DNA of 15,610 nucleotides, from positions 1-15,610 of the forward strand of contig WFPZ01000052.1 of the NCBI GenBank assembly GCA_015487335.1, read 5' to 3'. The notes under the pieces are model-generated. The model saw only the letters and a list, made by a program, of their open reading frames with translations. It was not told the DNA's origin and made no database searches. Position numbers and translations under genes: made by a program. Each line of letters opens with the position of its first letter. Within the stretch, counting starts at the first letter, position 1. Shown here piece after piece: positions 1-8,068 of the stretch. This DNA comes from Paracoccaceae bacterium (GTDB taxonomy: Bacteria > Pseudomonadota > Alphaproteobacteria > Rhodobacterales > Rhodobacteraceae).

Positions 1-1900
<1,900 letters not shown>

Positions 1901-1947
1901 GTCGTCTCCGCCTGGACCAAATTTACGGGATCGTGTGAGAGGAGTGC

Positions 1948-1976
1948 TTGCCCGCCCGGGCCACGCGCCATAGAAC
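1948..1976 (+). promoter_or_regulatory. Possible promoter of the parvulin-argJ-mutT cluster
   Basis: On the plus strand TTGCCC (1948-1953), a 17-nt spacer and TAGAAC (1971-1976, 4/6 match to the -10 consensus) could drive the plus-strand cluster. The start would be near 1983, giving a leader of about 94 nt that contains the hairpin at 2043-2061. The -35 is poor, so chance is a real alternative. Confidence 0.3.
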
Positions 1977-2009
1977 GGCGGGGAGGCGGCCTCACAAAGA
2001 CCACAAGGC

Positions 2010-2038
2010 GATGTAAGGGCCCGCACAATCAGTGTCAA
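2010..2038 (-). promoter_or_regulatory. Predicted sigma-70 promoter of secA
   Basis: Read on the minus strand, a perfect -35 hexamer TTGACA (2038-2033) is separated by exactly 17 nt from TACATC (2015-2010), a 3/6 match to the -10 consensus. Transcription would start near 2003, about 100 nt before the secA ATG. The perfect -35 and ideal spacing in GC-rich DNA make this the best promoter candidate for secA. It is inferred from sequence only. Confidence 0.5.
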
Positions 2039-2042
2039 CGTT

Positions 2043-2061
2043 GCGGTCCGGGACCGCTTTT
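2043..2061 (+). other. Stem-loop plus T4 in the parvulin leader; also a palindrome next to the secA -35
   Basis: GCGGTC (2043-2048) pairs with GACCGC (2052-2057) around a CGG loop and is followed by TTTT (2058-2061), 2 nt before the Shine-Dalgarno of the downstream gene. On the plus strand it looks like a weak intrinsic terminator or attenuator. As DNA it is a 15-bp inverted repeat 4 bp upstream of the secA -35 hexamer, so it could equally be an operator. The sequence does not decide between these. Confidence 0.4.
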
Positions 2062-2076
2062 CCAGAGGAAGAAAAT

Positions 2077-2919
2077 ATGCTGCGTTTCACCAATATTCTC
2101 GCTGCCGGGGCGCTGGCCCTTGCCGCGGCCGTTCCCGGCTTCGCGCAGGAAGGCGATGCCGATACCGTCGTGGCTTCCGTCAACGGCAACGACATCACGC
2201 TGGGGCACATGATTGCCATGCTCGACGCCCTGCCCGAGCAGTACAAGCAGCTGCCCGACGACGTGCTGTTCCAGGGCATCCTCGAGCAGCTCATCCAGCA
2301 AAGCCTGCTGGCCGAAACCGTCAACCCGGTCCCCCGCAGCGTGGAGATCCAGCTGGAAAACGACCGCCGCGCGCTTCTGGCCACCCTCGCCATGGAAGAG
2401 CTCGTCTCCGCCGCCGCCACCGAAGAGGCTCTGCAGGCCCTCTATGACGAGCGTTTCGCCAATGTCGATCCCGGAACCGAGTACAATGCCTCGCATATCC
2501 TGGTGGAGACCGAAGAAGAGGCCAGGGCGGTGATCGCCGAGCTTGAGGCCGGCGCCGATTTCGCCGAGCTTGCGCGCGAGAAGTCCACCGGCCCCTCCGG
2601 CCCCAATGGCGGCGCACTGGGCTGGTTCGGCAAGGGAACGATGGTCGCTCCCTTCGAAGAGGCCGTCATGGCCTTGAAGCCGGGCGAGATCTCCGAGCCG
2701 GTGCAGACCCAGTTCGGCTGGCACGTGATCAAGCTCAACGAAACCCGCCCCGCCCCCAAGCCGACCCTCGACGAGGTGCGCCAGACCCTGCTCGACGAGC
2801 TTCAGCAAAGGGCGATCGAGGCCAGGCTGCAGGAGCTGACCGCCAAGGCCGACATCCAGCGCCCGGATATCTCGGGAATCGATCCGGCCCTGCTGCGCAA
2901 CCTCGACCTCATTCGCTGA
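2077..2919 (+). CDS. Exported parvulin-type peptidyl-prolyl cis-trans isomerase (PpiC/SurA family)
   Basis: This 280-residue protein should catalyse prolyl isomerisation and assist folding of exported proteins in the periplasm. An N-terminal signal peptide is visible: a short n-region MLRFTN, a hydrophobic Ala/Leu stretch, and a probable cleavage after GFA at residue 23. A SurA-like N-terminal segment (about 30-130) precedes the parvulin domain (about 137-222), which shows the ASHILV start, the FAELAREKS helix, the GALGWF loop and FGWHVIKL at the end. An alpha-helical tail follows. I chose the ATG at 2077 because AGAGGAAG lies about 6 nt upstream and the signal peptide begins there; an in-frame upstream start at 2032 would run through the hairpin and put a charged extension before the signal peptide. 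Its stop is 20 nt before argJ, suggesting co-transcription. Confidence 0.93.
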   Translation: MLRFTNILAAGALALAAAVPGFAQEGDADTVVASVNGNDITLGHMIAMLDALPEQYKQLPDDVLFQGILEQLIQQSLLAETVNPVPRSVEIQLENDRRALLATLAMEELVSAAATEEALQALYDERFANVDPGTEYNASHILVETEEEARAVIAELEAGADFAELAREKSTGPSGPNGGALGWFGKGTMVAPFEEAVMALKPGEISEPVQTQFGWHVIKLNETRPAPKPTLDEVRQTLLDELQQRAIEARLQELTAKADIQRPDISGIDPALLRNLDLIR

Positions 2920-2939
2920 ATGGCCACCGGGGTGCGGCA

Positions 2940-4214
2940 ATGAGCGAAAAGAACTCGCCCACGGGCAGCCCTGGCGAATCACCGGTCTCGCCCCTGGCGC
3001 CCCCGGGGGGCTTCCCGGCCCTGCCGGAAATCTCCGGGGTGCGCCTTGCCACGGCCAGCGCCGGCGTGCGCTACAGCGGCCGGCCCGACGTGATGCTTGC
3101 CGAGCTTGCGCCGGGCACGGTGATCGCCGGCGTGTTCACCCGCTCCGCCACCCGCGCCGCCCCGGTGCTCGATTGCGAATCCAAGATCGGCCGTTCCGCC
3201 ACTGGCGGGGCGGCCATCCTTGTCAATTCCGGCAATGCCAATGCCTTCACCGGCAGCCACGGATCGGCCTCGGTCAAGGCCATCACCGGCGCGGTGGCCG
3301 ATCTGCTTTCCATCGATCCTGACAGGGTCTTCACCTCGTCCACCGGCGTCATCGGCGAGCCCCTGCCGCATGATCGCATCCTCGCGGTGCTGGACAGGCT
3401 GAAGGCCGGCCTCGCCCCGGACCGCGCCGAGGATGCCGCCCGCGCCATCATGACCACCGATACCTTCCCCAAGGGCGCCGGCCGGGAGGTTGAACTGGGC
3501 GGGGGCACCGTCCGTATCGCCGGCATCGCCAAGGGCTCGGGGATGATCGCCCCCGACATGGCCACCATGCTGGTCTACATCTTCACCGACGCCCGGATTT
3601 CCCAGCCGGTGCTGCAGCAGATGGTCTCGGCCTCCACGGCAAGGACCTTCAACTGCATCACCGTCGACAGCGACACCTCCACCTCCGACACCCTGCTGGT
3701 GGCTGCCACCGGCACCGCCGACGCCCCCGAAATTGCCAGCGCGGGTTCGCCCGAGGGCCGCGCCTTCCACGGCGCGCTGCACGAAGTCATGCTCGATCTG
3801 GCCCACCAGGTGGTGCGCGACGGCGAGGGGGCCAGCAAGTTCGTGGAAATCCGGGTAAGCGGCGCCGCCAATGATGCGGACGCCCACAAGGTGGCCATGT
3901 CGGTGGCCAACTCGCCGCTGGTCAAGACGGCCATCGCCGGCGAAGATCCGAACTGGGGGCGCATCGTCATGGCGGTGGGCAAATCCGGTGCCGCGGCCGA
4001 TCGCGACAGGCTGTCCATCCGGCTGGGAGACATCCTGGTGGCAGAGAAGGGCTGGGTGGCCGCCGGTTACACCGAGGAAGACGGTGCGGCCTACATGAAA
4101 CGCCAGGAACTGGTCATCAGCATCGATCTTGGCCTCGGCGAAGGGCAGGCCGTGGTCTGGACCTGCGACCTCACCCACCGCTACATCGAAATCAACGCGG
4201 ATTACCGCTCATGA
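2940..4214 (+). CDS. argJ: Bifunctional ornithine acetyltransferase / N-acetylglutamate synthase
   Basis: ArgJ transfers the acetyl group of N2-acetylornithine to glutamate, recycling acetyl in arginine synthesis; bifunctional forms also use acetyl-CoA. The 424-residue precursor carries the self-cleavage and nucleophile motif KGSGMIAPDMATML, which places the catalytic threonine at residue 209 and the alpha/beta cleavage between A208 and T209. The oxyanion-hole segment TSSTGVIG puts T135-G136 in the expected place, and DPNWGRI lies in the beta chain. Length fits the family. Residues 1-28 form a Pro/Ser/Gly-rich extension before the conserved core; no better internal start is seen. It follows the isomerase gene by 20 bp and its stop overlaps the mutT start (ATGA), so the three are probably one transcript. 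From sequence alone I cannot tell mono- from bifunctional ArgJ. Confidence 0.97.
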   Translation: MSEKNSPTGSPGESPVSPLAPPGGFPALPEISGVRLATASAGVRYSGRPDVMLAELAPGTVIAGVFTRSATRAAPVLDCESKIGRSATGGAAILVNSGNANAFTGSHGSASVKAITGAVADLLSIDPDRVFTSSTGVIGEPLPHDRILAVLDRLKAGLAPDRAEDAARAIMTTDTFPKGAGREVELGGGTVRIAGIAKGSGMIAPDMATMLVYIFTDARISQPVLQQMVSASTARTFNCITVDSDTSTSDTLLVAATGTADAPEIASAGSPEGRAFHGALHEVMLDLAHQVVRDGEGASKFVEIRVSGAANDADAHKVAMSVANSPLVKTAIAGEDPNWGRIVMAVGKSGAAADRDRLSIRLGDILVAEKGWVAAGYTEEDGAAYMKRQELVISIDLGLGEGQAVVWTCDLTHRYIEINADYRS

Positions 4215-4609
4215 GGCTCGTGCTGGTGGCGGCGGTGGCCCTGATCGACCGCGACGGCCGGGTGCTGCTGACCCGGCGCCCCGAGGGCAAGCAGATGGCC
4301 GGGCTGTGGGAGTTTCCCGGCGGCAAGATCGAGCCCGGCGAAACGCCCGAAGCCGCACTGATTCGCGAATTGCACGAAGAGCTCGGGATAGACACCTGGG
4401 CCAGCTGCCTGGCCCCGCTCACCTTCGCCAGCCACAGCTACGAGGATTTCCATCTCCTGATGCCGCTTTTTGCCTGCCGCAAATGGGAGGGAATTGCCCG
4501 CGGCAAGGAGGGGCAGGCGCTCAAGTGGGTGCCGGTGAACCGGCTGCGCGATTACCCGATGCCGCCCGCCGACCTGCCCCTGATCCCGATCCTGCGCGAC
4601 TGGCTGTAA
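4211..4609 (+). CDS. mutT: MutT-type NUDIX hydrolase (8-oxo-dGTP diphosphatase)
   Basis: This 132-residue NUDIX enzyme probably removes oxidised dGTP from the nucleotide pool. The NUDIX box is complete: G38, E44, then R52-E53-L54 and E56-E57-L58-G59-I60. It sits inside the MutT-type context GLWEFPGGKIEPGE, and W33, F35 and P36 precede the box as in MutT. The short N-terminal strand MRLVLVAAVALID and the total length match MutT. Its ATG overlaps the argJ TGA by 4 nt (ATGA), implying translational coupling. It has no metabolic link to argJ, so the operon is one of convenience. Substrate is inferred from family resemblance; other NUDIX activities, such as thiamine-linked or general NTP pyrophosphatase, cannot be excluded. 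Confidence 0.93.
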   Translation: MRLVLVAAVALIDRDGRVLLTRRPEGKQMAGLWEFPGGKIEPGETPEAALIRELHEELGIDTWASCLAPLTFASHSYEDFHLLMPLFACRKWEGIARGKEGQALKWVPVNRLRDYPMPPADLPLIPILRDWL

Positions 4610-4677
4610 ACCGGCCGCGGGGCATGCGAATCACCGGACATGCCTGCGCCGGAATGGAACCTTCCGCTGGCGAATTT

Positions 4678-4715
4678 CCCCGAAATCCTCCATGATGGGC
4701 ATGAAACTTTCGGGG
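4678..4715 (+). promoter_or_regulatory. Inverted repeat that can mask the ribosome-binding site of the 46-codon ORF
   Basis: CCCCGAAA (4678-4685) is perfectly complementary to TTTCGGGG (4708-4715), leaving a 22-nt loop. The 3' arm contains the G-rich Shine-Dalgarno (GGGGGA, 4712-4717) that precedes the ATG at 4727. In RNA this stem would occlude the ribosome-binding site. Confidence 0.4.
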
Positions 4716-4726
4716 GATGAGTTTCA

Positions 4727-4867
4727 ATGCTGAAAACGATCCTGATCGGAAGCCGCGTCTACGTCCAGGGAACCTTCGTGCGACGCCTCGGCAACGGAAA
4801 GATCGTCGTCCGGGTCGGGAAGCGGCTGTTCGAGGGCTTTCCGGTTGCCGCCGGAACCGCCAGCTGA
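4727..4867 (+). CDS. Small basic protein of 46 residues, function unknown
   Basis: I translate this as a 46-residue protein beginning MLKTILIGSRVYVQGTFV and ending TAS before a TGA at 4865-4867. It is rich in alternating hydrophobic and charged residues (KIVVRVGKRLFEGFPV), suggesting a small beta-rich fold, and is clearly basic. It has no signal peptide or membrane helix. A GGGGGA Shine-Dalgarno at 4712-4717 sits 9 nt upstream of the ATG. It lies 117 bp after mutT on the same strand and converges with infB. I have a vague memory of similar short ORFs in Rhodobacteraceae but cannot name the family. The evidence for coding is the Shine-Dalgarno, the protein-like composition and the use of an otherwise empty gap; an out-of-frame ATG at 4717 competes with it. 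Confidence 0.6.
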   Translation: MLKTILIGSRVYVQGTFVRRLGNGKIVVRVGKRLFEGFPVAAGTAS

Positions 4868-4939
4868 GACCCGCGCCACCGGGGGCGGCACGGGCTATCC
4901 GAACACAAGAGGCAGACCTCCCCGCCGGAAGCGCCACGA

Positions 4940-7423
4940 TCAGTCGAGCTTGCGCTCGACCTCTTCGCGCTCGAAGATCTCGATCACGTCGCCGGGGCGG
5001 ATGTCATCGTAATTGTCGAAGGCCATGCCGCATTCCTGGCCGGATTGCACCTCGGCAACCTCGTCCTTGAAACGCTTCAGCGTCTTCAGCGTGCCTTCGT
5101 GGATCACCACGTCGTCGCGCAACAGACGTACGCCGGCGGAACGCCGGGCCACGCCCTCGGTCACGAGGCAGCCCGCCACCTTGCCCACGCCGGTGACCTT
5201 GAACACTTCCTTGATCTCGGCATAGCCGATGAACTTCTCGCGCACTTCCGCCTTGAGCAGCCCCGAGGCGGCGGCCTTCACGTCATCCACCAGGTCGTAG
5301 ATCACCGAATAATAGCGAATTTCCACGCCCTTCTGGTTGGCAACCTTCCGCGCGGCGGCATTGGCCCGTACGTTGAAGCCGATCACCGGCGCGCCGGATG
5401 CTTCCGCCAGCCGGATATCCGATTCGGTTATCGCGCCCACGCCCGAGTGCAGCACGCGCACGCGCACCTCCTCGTTGCCGATCTTCTCCATCGCCTGCAC
5501 GATCGCCTCGGCCGATCCCTGCACGTCGGCCTTCACCACGATCGGCAGCTCCGCCACGTTCTCGTCGGCCTTGGCCTTGGCCATGAGCTGCTCCAGCGTC
5601 GTCGCGGCGCCGGCAGCGGCGCGCTTTTCCTTGGCCTTCTCGCGGCGGTATTCCGCAATCTCGCGGGCCTGGGCCTCGGTATCGACCACATTGAGCACAT
5701 CGCCCGCCTCAGGGGTGCCGCTCAGACCCAGCACCTCGACCGGAACCGACGGCCCGGCCTCCTTCACGCGTTCGCCCTTGTCGTTGATCATGGCCCGCAC
5801 CTTGCCCCACTGCTCGCCCACGACGAAGATGTCGCCCTGGTGCAGGGTGCCGTTCTGGACCAGAACCGTGGCCACCGGGCCACGCCCGACGTCCAGCTGC
5901 GCCTCGATCACGGCACCCTGTGCGGCACGGTTCGGGTTGGCCTTCAGCTCAAGAAGTTCGGCCTGCAGCGCGATCGCCTCCAGCAGATCGTCCAGCCCCT
6001 GGCCGGTAAGCGCCGAAACCTCGACATCCTGAACATCGCCCGAAAGCTTCTCGACGATCACCTCGTGCTGCAGCAGGTCGGTGCGCACCTTGTCCGGGTC
6101 GGCATCGGGCTTGTCTATCTTGTTGATCGCCACGATTATCGGCACATCGGCCGCCTTGGCGTGGTTGATGGCCTCCACCGTCTGCGGCATCACCGCGTCA
6201 TCGGCGGCCACCACCAGCACCACGATATCCGTCACCTGCGCCCCGCGCGCCCGCATCGAGGTAAAGGCCGCATGGCCGGGGGTATCGAGGAAGGTCAGCA
6301 CCTGACCGTCCTTCGTTTCCACCTGATAGGCGCCGATATGCTGGGTGATGCCCCCGGCTTCGCCAGCCGTCACCTTGGTGTTGCGGATCGCATCCAGCAG
6401 CGACGTCTTGCCGTGGTCCACATGGCCCATCACGGTGATGACCGGCGGGCGGGGCTGCAGATCTTCCGGCTTGTCGGGTTCGGTCTTGATCACGTCCTCG
6501 ACATCCGAATCGGAAACCCGCACCACCCGGTGGCCGAACTCCTCGACGATCAGCTCGGCCGTATCGGCGTCGATCGACTGGTTCTGGGTGACCATGAGCC
6601 CCATGTTCATCAGCGCCTTGACCACATCGGCCACGCGCTCGGCCATCCGGTTGGCAAGCTCCTGCACGACGATGGTCTCGGGCACCTGCACGTCGCGCAC
6701 GACCTTCTCGCGCTCCTGCGTGCCGCCCATCGCCTTCTGGCGGGCGCGCTCCTGCTTGCGCTTCATCGCCGCCAGCGAGCGCTGTCGCCCGTCGCCGCCC
6801 GAAAGCGCCTGGTTCAGGGTCAGCTTGCCCGAGCGCCGGCCCTCGTCGCGAGCCCCCTTGCCCTTGCGCTTTTCACGCTCGCGCTCGGCCTTGCGCGGGG
6901 GCGTGGCGGGCTTGGCGGCCGGGCGCGGAGGAGCCGGCTGCGCCGGAATCTCGGCCGCCGGTGCCGCGGGCCTCTGTGCGCCGGCTTCGGCCTCTCGCTT
7001 CCTGCGCGCCTCTTCCTCGGCCTTCTGGCGGGCGCGCTCCTGGCGCTCGCGTTCTTCGCGTTCCTTCGCCTCGGCCTCGGCGCGGCGGCGTTCGCGCTCT
7101 TCCTGGCGGCGGCGCTCTTCGGCCTCGCGCGCAGCGGCTTCCTCGGCCTCGCGCGCCTTGGCAATCTTCAGCGCCCTCAGCCGGCGCTCCATCTCGGCCT
7201 CGGACAGACCGGCAGGGCGTTTCTTCTGCTGGCCAGGAGAAGGCGCAGACGGCGAGGCGGGCTTGGCAGCCGGAGCCGCACCGGGCTTGGGCACGACCAC
7301 GCGCTTGCGTTTCGTCTCAACAACGACGTTCTTCGTCCTGCCGTGGCTGAAGCTCTGCTTCACCTGACCCGGTCGCGGGCCGCCACGCAGGCCGAGAGGT
7401 TTTTTGCCGTCACTATCGCTCAT
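4940..7423 (-). CDS. infB: Translation initiation factor IF-2
   Basis: IF-2 is the GTPase that places fMet-tRNA on the 30S subunit and promotes 50S joining. The 827-residue protein has a basic N-terminus typical of alphaproteobacteria, a highly charged Glu/Arg/Ala helical segment at about 75-195, the IF2_N domain (about 245-320) and the G domain: P-loop GHVDHGKT at 333-340, AGGITQHIGA switch I, DTPGH at 380-384, NKID at 434-437 and SALTG as G5. Domains II-IV follow, ending EREEVERKLD. I chose the ATG at 7423 because MSDSDGKKPLGLRGG is the usual start and it overlaps the ylxR end by 11 bp, which suggests translational coupling; an in-frame start at 7456 lies deeper in ylxR. It is the last gene of this operon here: the next genes come from the opposite strand, so rbfA, truB and rpsO do not follow. 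Confidence 0.98.
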   Translation of the reverse strand: MSDSDGKKPLGLRGGPRPGQVKQSFSHGRTKNVVVETKRKRVVVPKPGAAPAAKPASPSAPSPGQQKKRPAGLSEAEMERRLRALKIAKAREAEEAAAREAEERRRQEERERRRAEAEAKEREERERQERARQKAEEEARRKREAEAGAQRPAAPAAEIPAQPAPPRPAAKPATPPRKAEREREKRKGKGARDEGRRSGKLTLNQALSGGDGRQRSLAAMKRKQERARQKAMGGTQEREKVVRDVQVPETIVVQELANRMAERVADVVKALMNMGLMVTQNQSIDADTAELIVEEFGHRVVRVSDSDVEDVIKTEPDKPEDLQPRPPVITVMGHVDHGKTSLLDAIRNTKVTAGEAGGITQHIGAYQVETKDGQVLTFLDTPGHAAFTSMRARGAQVTDIVVLVVAADDAVMPQTVEAINHAKAADVPIIVAINKIDKPDADPDKVRTDLLQHEVIVEKLSGDVQDVEVSALTGQGLDDLLEAIALQAELLELKANPNRAAQGAVIEAQLDVGRGPVATVLVQNGTLHQGDIFVVGEQWGKVRAMINDKGERVKEAGPSVPVEVLGLSGTPEAGDVLNVVDTEAQAREIAEYRREKAKEKRAAAGAATTLEQLMAKAKADENVAELPIVVKADVQGSAEAIVQAMEKIGNEEVRVRVLHSGVGAITESDIRLAEASGAPVIGFNVRANAAARKVANQKGVEIRYYSVIYDLVDDVKAAASGLLKAEVREKFIGYAEIKEVFKVTGVGKVAGCLVTEGVARRSAGVRLLRDDVVIHEGTLKTLKRFKDEVAEVQSGQECGMAFDNYDDIRPGDVIEIFEREEVERKLD

Positions 7424-8048
7424 TCGGTCTTTTACCCTTTCCGGTGGCCAGGCCACCGCCGTTTTTCCGCAAGCCCGAAAGCCGCGTTGCTTCCTCTACA
7501 ACACGGCTGCCGAGTCCACCAGACGCAAGCGCGCCATGTATCACACTTTCCCGCCCGAATGCCAAACCCAATTCGGCAGAGGTGAGTATGTCGAAATAGC
7601 GGCCCCCCTCAGGGGTCCACAGCTTGCCCTTGCCCCGCTCGGAGCCATCCGAGGCCTGCAGCAGCACTTTCGCGCGCCCGGCCGCCAGCCAGCTCTTCAC
7701 CTTCTCGAACCCGGCCACCGCCGCACCCGACTTGCGGGCGATCGAGACCAGCTCCACGAGATGGCGGGCGATCTGCCGCTCCACCTGATCGGCCAGATCT
7801 TCCGGCACCGTCACCGCGCGTTTCGCGGCCCGGGCGAACAGCCCCCTGGCCGCCGCCTTCTCGATGGCATCGCGCCGGGCTGTCACCCATATGCCGCGCC
7901 CCGGCAGCTTTTCAAGCACGTCCGGGACGATCTGCCCCTCCGGCCCCACCACGAAACGCACCAGCTCGGCCCTGGGCCTCGTCTCGCCGGTGACGATGCA
8001 CCGCCGCTCGGGGCCGGTCCGCTCCTTCTTTCTGCCTCCGCGGGTCAC
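7413..8048 (-). CDS. ylxR: YlxR (DUF448) RNA-binding protein with L7Ae-like C-terminal domain
   Basis: This 211-residue protein has an N-terminal YlxR domain (about 10-85) with ERRCIVTGE and the signature GRGIWV at 50-55. A second, L7Ae/L30e-like domain (about 86-185) includes LVELVSIARKSGAAVAGF and AKVLLQASD; a basic tail ends KGKRPNER. The two-domain form is usual in alphaproteobacteria, where the gene sits between nusA and infB. Bacterial YlxR proteins have been linked to RNA binding, RNase P or transcription control, and which applies here is not shown. The start is GTG at 8048, supported by a strong GGAGG (8054-8058) 5 nt upstream and 20 bp after the nusA stop. Its 3' end overlaps the infB start by 11 bp. 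Confidence 0.93.
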   Translation of the reverse strand: MTRGGRKKERTGPERRCIVTGETRPRAELVRFVVGPEGQIVPDVLEKLPGRGIWVTARRDAIEKAAARGLFARAAKRAVTVPEDLADQVERQIARHLVELVSIARKSGAAVAGFEKVKSWLAAGRAKVLLQASDGSERGKGKLWTPEGGRYFDILTSAELGLAFGRESVIHGALASGGLGSRVVEEATRLSGLRKNGGGLATGKGKRPNER

Positions 8049-8053
8049 GGGCG

Positions 8054-8058
8054 CCTCC
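8054..8058 (-). promoter_or_regulatory. Shine-Dalgarno that decides the GTG start of ylxR
   Basis: GGAGG on the minus strand lies 5 nt before GTG at 8048. No ATG is suitably placed, so this site fixes the start. Confidence 0.75.
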
Positions 8059-8068
8059 GGGCCCGCGA

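Noticed and set aside
2979..4178. Minus-strand ORF opposite argJ
   Set aside because: Gly/His-rich shadow of argJ; no start signal or recognisable domain.
5045..7585. Long plus-strand ORF (about 846 codons) opposite infB
   Set aside because: It is a mirror of the GC-rich infB codons; its translation is His/Leu/Arg-rich low complexity without family features, while infB is certain.
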